Below are positions 32,752-43,710 of a stretch of DNA of 64,000 nt, piece by piece. Under the pieces are notes generated by a model that saw only the letters and a program-made list of their open reading frames with translations, was not told the origin of the DNA and did not search any database. Position 1 is the first letter of the stretch; each line of letters begins with the position of its first letter. The stretch lies in NCBI GenBank assembly GCA_040285825.1, contig JAUPSS010000003.1, positions 1,426,001-1,490,000 of the forward strand. The letters run 5' to 3'. Source of the DNA: Eukaryota sp. TZLM1-RC. Lineage: Eukaryota; Metamonada: BaSk clade. The translations under genes were made by a program, and so were the position numbers.

Positions 32752-34767
32752 ATGCATCCCCGAAGGCGTAGAACTGCTTCTCGAACTGACCGTTTCAAAT
32801 GCTCTCGTTCTTCTGATTATCATTCTTCAACTTCTCACATTTATGAACAACGCAAACGACTCCCAATATACAATAGTAAAGACTCTTTAATTCAATTAAT
32901 AGGAGAAAACCAAGTAGTGGTAGTTTTAGGTGAAACAGGTTCTGGAAAGACCACTCAAATTCCTCAGTATCTACTAGACTCTTCTTCTGATTCTACCTTC
33001 AAAGTCATTGTAACTCAACCCCGCCGTGTAGCTGCTCAATCTCTTGCAACCAGAGTTGCTCAAGAAAGGGGTGTCAAACTTGGAGAAGAAGTAGGCTTCA
33101 CTGTGCGATTTAACGATATGACATCCTCTAGAACCAAGATCTCGTTCGTCACTGATGGTATTCTCCTCAGAGAAATGTCTACAGACCCTCTTTTGTCTTG
33201 TTATTCTGCTATAGTATTGGATGAAGTGCACGAGAGGTCAATAAACTCAGATCTTTTAATTTCTCTTCTTAAAGTAACTTTACAAGGGCGACCTGACCTC
33301 AAATTGGTTATCTCATCTGCAACATTTGAAACTACATTGTTTTCAAAATTCTTTTCCAACGCACCTGTTCTCAAAGTTCCTGGTAAGACCTTTGAGATTA
33401 CTGAATTTTTCACCAAATCTGCAGTCTCAGATTATGTTGATGCTGCATGTCGTGCTGTTTTTGATATCCTTACAAACCCAGACTACTCGGAAGGAGACAT
33501 TTTGGTGTTTTTAACTGGACAGGATGACATTGACGATGCAATTAATTTGATTAATGATCGATTAGAGTACTTGCCTAAAGAAACACCATCTCTACTGCTT
33601 CTTCCCTTGTTTTCTGCGTTGCCCTTGGAAGAACAAGCCAAAGTATTCAATGAAACTCCTCTTGGTTCAAGAAAAGTTGTTTTTTCTACCAACATTGCTG
33701 AAACCTCTGTCACTATACCCAACATTCTGTTTGTTATTGACTCCGGACTGTGTAAACAAAGAACTTTCAATCCCAAGATGGGAACATCCTCTCTCGTCAT
33801 TACTCCGATCTCAAAGGCCTCAGCAAAGCAAAGAAAGGGTAGAGCAGGGAGAGTCGCGAATGGGCATTGTTTTAGACTATATTCTAAATGGGTCTTTGAC
33901 AATGAATTGGAGGATGTTACACCTTCAGAGATTAGTAGATCAGAGCTAGATTCTATGGTTTTAACCCTCTTTGCGATGGGGGTCACCAATTTGATTGAGT
34001 TTCCTTTTCTGGAAAAACCTCCAGTCAGAGCTTTGGCACGAGCCTTGGACAATCTCTATGCCCTTGGGATCCTAGATTCGTCAGGAAAGATTTCAAAGTT
34101 GGGCAAAAGAGCTTCATTACTTCCAATAGACCCCCATTATTCAGTTTGCTTGCTTAATTCGGTTAATTACTCTGTCTTTGGGGATATTTCCACTATTATC
34201 GCTATCCTCTCATCTCCTCCCATCATCGTGCCAAAGAGGAAATCCCAAGAGGAATCTGAAGTCATGGGATCTTCATTAAAGCCTTATATTAATGAATTAG
34301 GAGATCATATTACTTTGATTAATATTTTCAATTCTTGGGTTAACTCCAACAAATCCAAATACTGGGCCCGACAGCGAGGTCTACATTTTGGTCATTTGTG
34401 TAAAGTTTTTGATGTAAAATCTCAATTGGACAAATTGGCTATTGATTTGAAATTTATCAACTCCGTCTCTTCTACTGGAAATTCGACATCAATTCTTCGC
34501 TCTTTATTAACGGGATTGTTCCAAAATCTTGCATATAGAAGGAACTTTGGAGAGGGTTTTCGTTCAACGCGCCATGGTCAAGCTGTTTCATTTCACCCTT
34601 CATCATTTTTGAGCGAACACAATGCTGATTTAAACTTGGTAATGTTCTCTGAAATATTTGAACAAGAAGATTTTTGTTATCTTCGAACTATATCCAAGGT
34701 GACTCAAGAAGACGTTGTTACTGTGGTACCTCATGTGTACTCAGATTATTTAAAGTCACTGAAATAA
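32752..34767 (+). CDS. DEAH-type RNA helicase, DHX33-like
   Basis: 671 residues from ATG 32752. A short Arg-rich N-terminus leads straight to RLPIYNSKDSLIQLI and Walker A GETGSGKTTQIPQYLL (about residue 60). Further motifs are TQPRRVAAQSLA, DEVHERS (motif II, DEVH rather than DEAH, about residue 157), SSATFET, LVFLTGQDDID, STNIAETSVTIP and QRKGRAGR (motif VI). Winged-helix, ratchet and OB domains follow (MVLTLFAMGV; HPSSFL). Length and the lack of a long N-terminal extension fit the DHX33/DHX35 group better than the spliceosomal Prp proteins. Likely roles are rRNA processing or translation. The family assignment is firm; the DHX33 subgroup is an inference. Confidence 0.9.
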   Translation: MHPRRRRTASRTDRFKCSRSSDYHSSTSHIYEQRKRLPIYNSKDSLIQLIGENQVVVVLGETGSGKTTQIPQYLLDSSSDSTFKVIVTQPRRVAAQSLATRVAQERGVKLGEEVGFTVRFNDMTSSRTKISFVTDGILLREMSTDPLLSCYSAIVLDEVHERSINSDLLISLLKVTLQGRPDLKLVISSATFETTLFSKFFSNAPVLKVPGKTFEITEFFTKSAVSDYVDAACRAVFDILTNPDYSEGDILVFLTGQDDIDDAINLINDRLEYLPKETPSLLLLPLFSALPLEEQAKVFNETPLGSRKVVFSTNIAETSVTIPNILFVIDSGLCKQRTFNPKMGTSSLVITPISKASAKQRKGRAGRVANGHCFRLYSKWVFDNELEDVTPSEISRSELDSMVLTLFAMGVTNLIEFPFLEKPPVRALARALDNLYALGILDSSGKISKLGKRASLLPIDPHYSVCLLNSVNYSVFGDISTIIAILSSPPIIVPKRKSQEESEVMGSSLKPYINELGDHITLINIFNSWVNSNKSKYWARQRGLHFGHLCKVFDVKSQLDKLAIDLKFINSVSSTGNSTSILRSLLTGLFQNLAYRRNFGEGFRSTRHGQAVSFHPSSFLSEHNADLNLVMFSEIFEQEDFCYLRTISKVTQEDVVTVVPHVYSDYLKSLK

Positions 34768-34961
34768 TTTGAATAATTTTAAATAAAATCAATAAATAGC
34801 AAACAGTGAATAAGCTTAAATATTAAATATAAAAATACAATTAAACAAATAGGTACTTAATTGAATTTTGCATTTCTATTGAATTCTTTTGATTAATTAC
34901 AATCATTTGCTGAATAATATAGCAATAATATCACAAGACTTTATAAACCAAAACAGAATTT

Positions 34962-37232
34962 CTATTCATTAGAATTAACCACCATTAATCGCAAATGCTC
35001 ATAAAACTTTTGTAAAGATACATCATCAGAGAATACTGCAATTCCATCACTAGCAACATTCTTATACGAACTTGTTGGGTTGAGCTTATGCAAAAGGAAC
35101 CTGGCTTGCGATCCATGTTGATCACAAACAGTCAATCTCGGCACTGGAGTCCTATCGTTTATAATTTCATTGGCATCTTCTAAAGGTACCTTTAATAAAC
35201 TCGCAAGATTTTCGTACTCCTCCTTCAAATGGAAACCAGCCTCTCTCCAAGCCGCAATCATCTCACCATGGAACACCAAAACATGGAAGAAGGTGTCCAA
35301 AAGCAAGACTCTGTCAGGCTCAACAGATGTGGAGTCAAGTAGCACTGGAAAACCTTCAAGATTCTCAAGTGAATATGCCGTTAGGGTTGGTTGAATCATA
35401 ATTAGACAGTTGGTAACACTTTCCTTCTCAATCAAAAAGTGATGGAATGCTGTTTCATCTGGAGAAACATTAATTGGACGAACAAAAGAACTCCTACGCA
35501 AATGGAACAGAAACTGGGGGAAAAGGGTGAGGGTGGCTGGTAATTGGAAACTATCGGGATTGTCCTTCATAAATCTTCCAAAGTATTGACAACTCTTGAT
35601 AAGTAACTTATCAACCCAACGGTTGACATCTACAGACTCCTCTACTTGGGACTTCTCAGCTGCTAGTCTAGCAACAACAACAGCGAGAGATTCTTGGTCT
35701 AAACCAGAAGAAATCTCAGCAGGATCATTAGCATCTGTCCATCTGGTAGCGAATGTGGTCACCCTCAGCATGATTGCCCCAGATGGATGTTGGTAGGTGG
35801 TCTTAAACTGCATCAATCTATGCCCGGGGGTGTGAACAGAAGAGGTAGGACTTAAATCAAACACAAAAGCTACAGTAGAGCTGGTATCACACCCTCCAAG
35901 CAGAACATCAACTGTTGACTTACCAGTTTCCGTCTTCACCATTCCAGGGCCAATCACTTTGGTAACCATTGTGTCGTTGGTACACGTGAGGGTCAACATG
36001 ACGTTACCAGCTGTGGGAAGGGAAATGCCTTCAGGATCATCAAACTCTTTTGGATAACCATCAGCAGCTCGAGGAGAGAGCATACAGTATTCAGGACGAG
36101 TAAACAAGGCTGAAAAGGAAGTCTCAAATGTAGAGTTCTCAAAGGACTCGCCTAGAGTGACTGTACCTCCTGTCTGTTTGGGAAGGCCAATCATTTCTTT
36201 AAGTCCTGTCTGCCTAATAGAAAAGGCAAAAACATCAACAGAATGTCCACATTCCACATACTTGTTGGTTAAACCTTGATAGTACTTGATGGCCTTTTTG
36301 AAATGTTTCAATCCTTCATCTTTTTCAAAATGATGATGTGACCTCATCAATTCTTTCAATTGAAGACCAACGACTTTTCCAGGCCCTTCAGTACAAGGAC
36401 CTCCCGTGAACAACACCGTACGAGCTGGACAACCTTTATAGGAGAGTTCTAACAGCGATTGAGCTAGACCCACTGCTACTCCAGTGCATCTCTTGGGTCT
36501 TTCGTCAACAGGGACGGGCCATGAATCTTTGCATAAAGAGTCGAGAATTTCAGACAGAATGTAATCACAATTGGAGTTTGGTTGTAAAAACGCATTACCT
36601 TCAATACTTCGGCAATGTGCAGAACCAGCCAAGTCAAGCCATTGAGCTACTTTATCAGTGGAGACTTCCTTTGTTCCATTGAAGAAGTAGGCACGGGGAA
36701 CGTCGTTGGAGACTAGCTCCCATATTTGAGCAGAAGCACCGTACGTAATGAGTCCAATAAGGGCGTTTTCAGGAATTGATGCTAGGGCAGATTGAATGGC
36801 AGTCTTTATGGCGGTGAGTTCTTCTTCAGGGACAGTGGTGTCGACGACGAAGACATAGATTGGTGGGAGAGTGGCAGTGCCTCCGTGTTGAATGATGTAT
36901 TCAACGGTAGTGGCTGAAGGGGTTAGTTCCAGAGGGACAGAGCTCTCAGAAATGTCCTTGTAAGGGAGTGAGTTGCGGGACTCACCACAGAGACAACATT
37001 TCCAGAGTTTGGAGTGTACGTCTACTTGGACGAAAGGATTGAGACAGGAACCACAGTTACGGCAGGTTACTGGACGTCCAGCAATGGTTGGAAGATTTTC
37101 AATGGATTTGAGAGGGGTGTAGAGGGCAGCAAGTGGTAAAGAAGCTTTGGCTACCTCAATACGAGACGTTGGCCAAATATTGAAGGTGTAGCGGAGGCCA
37201 TTGTTGGCTTCGACGTCTGCAATTGAGGTCAT
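34962..37232 (-). CDS. SEC23: COPII coat subunit Sec23
   Basis: A complete 756-residue ORF. The start reads GLRYTFNIWPTSRIEVAKAS then LPLAALYTPLK. A zinc finger lies at about residues 57-83 (CRNCGSCLNPFVQV...WKCCLCGE). The trunk domain carries YVFVVDTTVPEEELTAIKTA and LIGLITYGA. The beta-sandwich, helical and gelsolin domains follow to the C-terminus (HVLVFHGEMIAAWREAGF). Sec23 is the Sar1 GTPase-activating half of the inner COPII coat on ER exit sites. No introns or truncation are seen. It converges with the DEAH helicase gene, with 194 bases between stops. Confidence 0.97.
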   Translation of the reverse strand: MTSIADVEANNGLRYTFNIWPTSRIEVAKASLPLAALYTPLKSIENLPTIAGRPVTCRNCGSCLNPFVQVDVHSKLWKCCLCGESRNSLPYKDISESSVPLELTPSATTVEYIIQHGGTATLPPIYVFVVDTTVPEEELTAIKTAIQSALASIPENALIGLITYGASAQIWELVSNDVPRAYFFNGTKEVSTDKVAQWLDLAGSAHCRSIEGNAFLQPNSNCDYILSEILDSLCKDSWPVPVDERPKRCTGVAVGLAQSLLELSYKGCPARTVLFTGGPCTEGPGKVVGLQLKELMRSHHHFEKDEGLKHFKKAIKYYQGLTNKYVECGHSVDVFAFSIRQTGLKEMIGLPKQTGGTVTLGESFENSTFETSFSALFTRPEYCMLSPRAADGYPKEFDDPEGISLPTAGNVMLTLTCTNDTMVTKVIGPGMVKTETGKSTVDVLLGGCDTSSTVAFVFDLSPTSSVHTPGHRLMQFKTTYQHPSGAIMLRVTTFATRWTDANDPAEISSGLDQESLAVVVARLAAEKSQVEESVDVNRWVDKLLIKSCQYFGRFMKDNPDSFQLPATLTLFPQFLFHLRRSSFVRPINVSPDETAFHHFLIEKESVTNCLIMIQPTLTAYSLENLEGFPVLLDSTSVEPDRVLLLDTFFHVLVFHGEMIAAWREAGFHLKEEYENLASLLKVPLEDANEIINDRTPVPRLTVCDQHGSQARFLLHKLNPTSSYKNVASDGIAVFSDDVSLQKFYEHLRLMVVNSNE

Positions 37233-37439
37233 TGGAAAATGAAGTAAGACAATAAAATCTTAAAAAAGGTGTTAGCATCCGTTTTTTTAAATAATATTTA
37301 TTTATTAGATGACTTTTAAATCAACATCCAATTAATCCATCTCTTCCAAAACAAAACAACCAGATGCAACTCTCTCATAGTGCGATCCAAGAAAAAGCAA
37401 AGCATCAGAAACCATCTTCAACATCCCCGTAAAAATGTG

Positions 37440-38370
37440 AAATAAACTTCTATTTTGTTAAAACAATCTGTTGAAATTTCTGTTAGATCTTCTCTTTACA
37501 TTTATTTCAAAACAGTATAGCTGTGGGAGCAAGAAAACCAATAAAAGAAAATAATAATGGATACAAATTGTATTTTGCATGGTGTTGGCTGGCCAATTTG
37601 GACAAAGATTTATTGTATATTTTGATTTTGAAATTTTCAGCATTTGAAAGAGGCTTATGAATTTCAGAATTAACAAACCTTTCATATGAGGCATTACAAG
37701 GATCAACAGACAATAAATCCAATAAAATGTTCCATCTAATCCAGGTAATGTGACATCACCTCTATTATTCATATGAAAATCATCTTCTGCATCAAACAGA
37801 TTTGACAACAGAGGTTCCAAGAAGGATTCAATTCTATGAGACTTACATACGATATCATTGGTCTCTTACAGCATTTTGAACCTTGCTTCTAAAAGTAATC
37901 AAATGTTTACAATTTAACAAATGAGTAGTTGTAATTTCTCGAGAACATTTACAAATTCAATTATGAGGTAAATTATCAGTCCAGATAAACAAACGAAAAA
38001 TCATATTCAAAGTCCAAACAGAATCAGTTAAGAGAGTACCATAAAATTGAGGACTTGTTGTTACTAAGGCAGAAGAAGTACTGTCACATATATTTTGTAA
38101 AAGATTTGCAAAAGCGGGATTCTTTTTCTTGGCCAAGCCAAGTCTAACATCAAAATCCAAGCTTGCAAAAATCTTTGACAATATTTGTTGAAGCTTTTCA
38201 CAGCAAAACTGCAAATCAAAAAAAATCGGTTTGGAATTTCTTGAATTGATTGGGGAAAACATTTGGTCCAAAGTTGTGGTGAAGAGCATATTAATTGTCA
38301 TAACAAAGCATTATGTCATATTTTGAGCACATTGCGTGATAAATGAACAGTTTTGCAGAAACATGACACA
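37440..38370 (-). mobile_element. LINE family C copy 2, fragment
   Basis: The minus frame 38301-37957 reads FDLQFCCEKLQQILSKIFAS, then FDVRLGLAKKKNPAFANLL and SPQFYGTLLTDSVWTLNMIF, matching the region upstream of the CxC finger in LINE-B and LINE-C. After it come broken pieces of the finger and endonuclease region (C.CSREITTTHLLNCKH; RNRGD-like). RT motifs are absent. It is a 5'-truncated, decayed copy between SEC23 and AQR. Confidence 0.65.
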
Positions 38371-38498
38371 ACTAAATCATGTTTCACCCTTGGAAGGCAA
38401 TAAAAAGCGCCAAGAACGGTTTAATTCATCTACATAATTAGAGAAAAACAAATAATTAAAACAAATTTATTTATGAGATTGAAATACCATAGTTTAGT

Positions 38499-41400
38499 CT
38501 ACTCAAACGTGAAATTTTGAAGCAAATTGCCTACATATTTTGAAACAGACATCAATCCCTCCAACACAACAGTTCTTGCTTCAGGAACTTCATCTACTAT
38601 GGTTCTTTGACAATCTTTGAATGTTTCATCAGAAACCAGTACCAAATCACCAGGTCGCTGTGCCAGTTGAGAGAAGGTAGGTTCGATTGGCGAGTCCCGA
38701 ACACCAGTAAATAAACTACGCCGTCCAAAAACCCACAGTCCAAGCTTGGCTCGAGAAAAAGCAACCACTAGTCTCCTAACATCTGCTAAATGACCTATTG
38801 ACTTTGATCGCACTAAAGAGAGCAAGACATAATCGTTATCCCTGCCTTGGAACGCATCAACCGTAGAGATATGGGCGGGTCGCTTAAAAAATGGATGCTT
38901 ACATCTAACCTTGAATACTTCCTCGAGCAAATCTTTTTGTCCAACATAAGTCGTCAATATAGAAATTTTTGAATTTGGGTACCCTATAAGTCTCATGTAC
39001 ATATAAGTAAGGATCACGAGCTCAGCCTCGCCCAAATTTTGGAAATAATGGGGAACAGGTTCGTGCTCGCCTTTCCCATTGTAATCATCGACATTAATCA
39101 ACTGGTAATCAAACCCGAAACCAGGACAAGCTCTACAAAATTCTTTGGAAGTCTTAACGTGACAAAAATCATAAAGACTGGGATATTTCCACTTAAAAAG
39201 ACTAGATAATGAGGGCCTACATCTTCCTTGATAGTCCAAGGTGATGGAAGGAACACCGAGCGAGATAAATCGACCAAACAGAGATTGATCGGCACCAGCT
39301 AAATGAGAAAGGACATTGGACTTGATAATAGGAGGAAGTTGATTATGATCTCCAATCAATAGAACTCTAGAGACTTCTTTAGAGTTGATTAACAGGGGTA
39401 AGAATGCTTCAAGTTCAACACATTGAGCAGACTCCTCCATAATAAAAGAATCAAAATAGAAACCAGACTCTAAAAACTTTGGTAACCGTAATCCTGCATG
39501 GGTAGCAGTCATGGCGACAAGATTTGCGTAATCCGAAACAAGATAATCACCTCTACTATGTGGGGAAGTGAAGATTTCAAAGGGATGTAGGTCTGTTACT
39601 TCCTCTTGTATAGTGTCGAGTAGTTCCTTGCACTTTTGAACGATTAAAAGATCTTCTTCTGCCGTTTCAGCGGTGTAATTCGAGACAGGAAAGAATTTGA
39701 TCCCAAACAGTTCAAAAACTTCACTGAATAACAAAGAATTTCTGAAATAATCATAACAACAAGAATTCACAGCACGCCTTCCTTCCAAGACGAATTCATT
39801 CCATTTATTAAATAGTTTCGAAAACAAGAACAAGCAATTTTCACAGGAACTTGCATTAGAAATACCAACAGCATCTGCCATTTTATTAAACAAACCAAGC
39901 AAGTAATTTCTCTTGGCGATGACAGAATCCACACGACCTTCTCTTGAAAAATCTTGACCAGCTGACATTTGAGCTTCTCCGTGACCAAGACGGACCAGTC
40001 TCGAGGAGTCTACACCACGGTCAACGATTTTCTCAAATAATTGGTTCAAAGCATCATTTGAGTGTGTGATCAGTAGAATTCTAGACCTATTCTTTTTTGT
40101 ATTAGAATTTAAAAGACACGAGACAACTTGACTGGCAACATCTGTCTTTCCAGTACCAGGGGGTCCTACCACCATGGTAAGACCGGGGGAGAGGGCCGAC
40201 ATGATGGCCTTGAACTGTTTATCAGTATAGGGAAACGGTGACGTGACCTGTGACGTGTATGAGGTCAAAAATCGAGGAATATCAGTGACTGAATTAATTG
40301 TTAGTTCATTAATTTCTCCATTACTTGACCACGAAACAGTCACGTTGAGGTACTTGTCTCGAGTGAAAACAAGATTAGGGTAAACTTGGAGGTTTCCAAT
40401 CAAATCTTGATGACTTTCAAAGACTTCAGCAGTGGTCACAATTGATGACGTATTTGATTGGTCAAGATTAGATGGTAGACAAGATTCTGGGGAGCCAAAA
40501 CCAATCAAAATTGATTGAAACCAGTCAGGAATACTCGAGAATTTTCGATTGATCACATGTTTGACAGAGTTAAGAATCGAAGCATAGTTGTTTTCACGGG
40601 AAGAGCGTCTAAAGACAAAATTAAATTCGGAAATTTTGGAAAGGGGATCACCAGAGCTCAATGAAACATCATCGATCAAAGACTTGTCAAGACTGGCGGT
40701 GATTTTGACCTGATTGTCATCAATATTGACCGAAACCACCTCCACTCCAACTACAAATTCTATTCCCCATTTACTTGGGAAGAAGTCACTTGACTTCTCT
40801 TGACTACTACCTGAAATAGACAAGAGATAAATAGTGTCATATCTAGATATAGACTTCCATTCTTGCAAGACATCACCAGAGTACTGGGAAATTGGGAAAT
40901 TAATAGAGATAAATACACTATCATGATGAATTCCGTCTATTAAACATTGATCTTTAAATAGTGGTGTAATAAAGTTACTCTTCTGAGTATCAATCAGATT
41001 TGATTGATTGACAGTAGGTCTTAACTGTCGAACCGCCTTTTCCAAGTCTTCTCTCAGCGACGTTATTCCTTCCCAGTTATAGACAGTGCATCTTCTAATC
41101 AAATAATCGCAAAAACCTAAAGATTGTGACGTGATCTTATTGACAGGTAACACCTTTAGCTTTGGCAGAACTTCTGGACCTGGTGGTGGAGCATGCAACA
41201 GATCCCAGATAGAATGGTGGTTAGGATATGGGCAGGGGAAGAAAGAAGAGATGGGAAGGAAAGGTGAAAGGTAAAAGAGAATGTGATGGGTTAAAGGAAG
41301 GTCAAAAATAGGTTGAATTCCATTGACTTTACAAAAAAGTCTGAGAAAGTCTTCTGGAAATGATTGCAAATTTTTGAGACCAGAAGACTTGGTTAAAAGC

Positions 41401-42170
41401 AAATATGCTGGAATTTGCGATAATTTCTTAATTAAATGAGTAAACTCGGAATTATTAAATTCTTCACAAATAAAAAGTTTGGAAATACACGAATTAATTA
41501 AGTTTAATGATTCTGTTTGGGCAAAGTAATTGTTAAATTCATCTCCGCTGATGTCATCAAATCCCCATTTGATCACAATCAAAAATGACTGGACAACCCT
41601 CAACACTAAAACCAAAGAATTGTTATTTTCAAGGTCTGGAATTAAATAGTCCAAATAAGAACAAATGCCACTGGAAAGTAGAAAGGGTCGTACAAATCTT
41701 CTGGTGATTGGGATAAGTAACAAAAGTCTTAGAAAGTCAAGGGCTGATAACGTGTAATTGATTGCTGATTTAGACCCATTTCCTCCTATTAATGATACTA
41801 TTAACTGACCTAGATCATTGCAAATGGAAGGAACAATCTTGGTTCCATAGATAAGTAATTGGTGTTTAGATTCCAAGGACAAGATGTCTTGATCGCGTCT
41901 GCGTGCAATGGACTTTGCTATTGATCTATATCTGCGTTGAGTTGCAGCATGAGTACTCGATAGATATGAATTAAGCAAGGGTTCCTGAAGAACTGTCCAC
42001 AGAGGAAAAGAGCAAAGGGATATCACAGCTGTCCTGATTTCTGGATCATGAAGAGAAGAAAAATGATTACACAGTGTAGAAAGATGCTGAGCTTTAGAAG
42101 TCCATGTTGATGTGGAAGATGTGAGTACCTTGCATGAAGAAAGTAGCTTGATTGTGATGTCAGTCATCAT
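38499..42170 (-). CDS. AQR: Aquarius/EMB-4 intron-binding RNA helicase
   Basis: 1223 residues. An alpha-solenoid N-terminal half includes VISLCSFPLWTVLQEPLL, and a beta-barrel middle includes VLQEWKSISRYDTIYLLSI. The SF1 helicase core starts with PGLTMVVGPPGTGKTDVASQ (about residue 665). THSNDALNQLFEKIVDRG, RLVRLGHGEAQ, MEESAQCVELEAFLPLL, LIGDHNQLPPIIKS, LDYQGRCRPSLSSLF and VDAFQGRDNDYVLLSLVRS follow; all match human AQR closely. AQR sits in the intron-binding complex of catalytic spliceosomes. The first 150 or so residues of the usual ARM region are not present in the ORF, and an in-frame TAG in the adjoining Fanzor end closes the frame. The gene may therefore be 5'-trimmed or have a missed exon. 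Confidence 0.94.
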   Translation of the reverse strand: MMTDITIKLLSSCKVLTSSTSTWTSKAQHLSTLCNHFSSLHDPEIRTAVISLCSFPLWTVLQEPLLNSYLSSTHAATQRRYRSIAKSIARRRDQDILSLESKHQLLIYGTKIVPSICNDLGQLIVSLIGGNGSKSAINYTLSALDFLRLLLLIPITRRFVRPFLLSSGICSYLDYLIPDLENNNSLVLVLRVVQSFLIVIKWGFDDISGDEFNNYFAQTESLNLINSCISKLFICEEFNNSEFTHLIKKLSQIPAYLLLTKSSGLKNLQSFPEDFLRLFCKVNGIQPIFDLPLTHHILFYLSPFLPISSFFPCPYPNHHSIWDLLHAPPPGPEVLPKLKVLPVNKITSQSLGFCDYLIRRCTVYNWEGITSLREDLEKAVRQLRPTVNQSNLIDTQKSNFITPLFKDQCLIDGIHHDSVFISINFPISQYSGDVLQEWKSISRYDTIYLLSISGSSQEKSSDFFPSKWGIEFVVGVEVVSVNIDDNQVKITASLDKSLIDDVSLSSGDPLSKISEFNFVFRRSSRENNYASILNSVKHVINRKFSSIPDWFQSILIGFGSPESCLPSNLDQSNTSSIVTTAEVFESHQDLIGNLQVYPNLVFTRDKYLNVTVSWSSNGEINELTINSVTDIPRFLTSYTSQVTSPFPYTDKQFKAIMSALSPGLTMVVGPPGTGKTDVASQVVSCLLNSNTKKNRSRILLITHSNDALNQLFEKIVDRGVDSSRLVRLGHGEAQMSAGQDFSREGRVDSVIAKRNYLLGLFNKMADAVGISNASSCENCLFLFSKLFNKWNEFVLEGRRAVNSCCYDYFRNSLLFSEVFELFGIKFFPVSNYTAETAEEDLLIVQKCKELLDTIQEEVTDLHPFEIFTSPHSRGDYLVSDYANLVAMTATHAGLRLPKFLESGFYFDSFIMEESAQCVELEAFLPLLINSKEVSRVLLIGDHNQLPPIIKSNVLSHLAGADQSLFGRFISLGVPSITLDYQGRCRPSLSSLFKWKYPSLYDFCHVKTSKEFCRACPGFGFDYQLINVDDYNGKGEHEPVPHYFQNLGEAELVILTYMYMRLIGYPNSKISILTTYVGQKDLLEEVFKVRCKHPFFKRPAHISTVDAFQGRDNDYVLLSLVRSKSIGHLADVRRLVVAFSRAKLGLWVFGRRSLFTGVRDSPIEPTFSQLAQRPGDLVLVSDETFKDCQRTIVDEVPEARTVVLEGLMSVSKYVGNLLQNFTFE

Positions 42171-43298
42171 ATCATATATTGTCTATAACAATGAAATAAG
42201 TGTCCTTTTTACACCAATGTAGAGGGTTTGAGTTTTTGAGTTTTTGAGAAGTGGAAGATTTTCTCCTTGATACCTTTTTCTTTCAACCTTCATCAACCGT
42301 GGCTCTCTGTAGGTATACTGGTCTATCTCTACCCTTTACATGTGCTTCCATCACTGTCAACATATTCAGCGAAGCATTTCGATCTCTATTCCCCAAACTT
42401 TTGCATGATTTACTCATGGTAAGCCCGTGACGAAAAGACATCTCATACCTGTTTCATGGTCTAGGTTTTCTGCACCATCGGAATGTTTCAACTGTTTTCT
42501 CCGCTTTCTTGCAGTTGAAACAACAGCAACTGGTTCGAAACTCATCAATTAAAGAGACCTTATAACCAGCCTTTTTAAATAGAATTCTCAAACCTTTTCC
42601 TTTGGTAGGTTCTTTGAATTTCATGTGTTTTCGTTGTTCCCAGTCTCCAATTCCAATAACTACTTGGCTGATCGCTTGTTTCTGATTTGAAGCTTTGAAT
42701 CCGTTTGTGCCTCAGACTTTGTGCCATTTGTCTCACCCCATTGTCTCAGTTTTCTGAATATTTCTAGATGATAAATTTCACTAATGATGTCATTTATATA
42801 ATTGTTTTCCTGACTATACTGCATAACTCTCTCAAATCTGCATCTTTTGGGGTTGAACTGGGATAAATTTGCTTCCCATTCTGCAAAAGATTTAGTATTT
42901 TGTTCACTGTTACTCAAATTTTATGAGTAATCAATTTCATGGGGAATATTGATTTCTTGAGGTACTTCACATCTTAATAAACTAATTGTTCGTTCAGTCA
43001 TTTGATTAATTATACTGCTGCTTAAAGCCATCCTTTGCTGTTGCTCTTCAGATGTTTCAAAATTGGATAGATCAATCACTCTACCAGTAGGGTTACTTAT
43101 TGTGATAAGAGTGTCATTCCGTATGCTGTCTCTTATTCTGTTGAATTTGGAACTTTTCGACTCAAATCTTCGTTGATTTTGAATCTACCTGAAATTAACA
43201 TATTATCTGTCTTTGATGTTTTTTGAATGTTTCATTCCAGTAACCAAATTGGCGGAAAAATAGAGTAGATCAGATTTACCTGGATCAGCAGCAGCAAG
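42171..43298 (-). pseudogene. Fanzor/TnpB-like nuclease relic F1
   Basis: Read on the minus strand from 43298 downward. RuvC-I AADPGKSDLLYFSANL is intact. A linker follows (ALSSSIINQMTERTISLL; LSQFNPKRCRFERVMQYSQ). Then come IGIGDWE...KGKGLRILFKKAGYKV-like pieces and SLIDEFRTSCCCFNCKKAEK (conserved acidic plus Cys pair), then HGLTMSKSCKSLGNRDRNAS (second Cys knuckle, RuvC-III Asp) and LNMLTVMEAHVKGRDRPVYL. Stops and frameshifts occur (for example near 42450 and 42920), so it is not functional. It is a close repeat of F2 (47153-48266). Its end lies at the AQR start codon. The N-terminal half is lost. Confidence 0.82.
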
Positions 43299-43702
43299 AG
43301 TCATTGCTTGTCATTGTTACAACGAACCGGTAGAAATAGCCAAAATATTGCTCCTATTTCAAAATTCATAATAACCTCATCAATTGTGTTGCATCAGACA
43401 CTATTCGTTTTAATGTCTGTTTTGAAAAAGACGCTACGTATGTCAAAAGACGCTTCAGATGCTGATTTTCAGTAAGTGTTTCCCCTCACTTTCTCAAACA
43501 ATTTCTCTTCTCCTGTTAATACCTTTTCGCATAAATCTTAACTTAATCAACATCTTGATGCACATAGACTGGTCAAAATATTACCAGGTTGTTTTGCCTG
43601 ACACTGAGGACTTCATTGTGGTTTTTGATGGATAGAGTAGAAGATGTAGAAAGGTCTGAACAAGGATTGAAGACAACTGAATTGAAGACACTTGGAATGT
43701 TA

Positions 43703-43710
43703 GTCAACAT
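43703..43710. repeat. Left target-site duplication of hAT-1 (GTCAACAT)
   Basis: The 8-bp direct repeat is matched exactly by 44318-44325 on the other side of the element. Confidence 0.88.
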
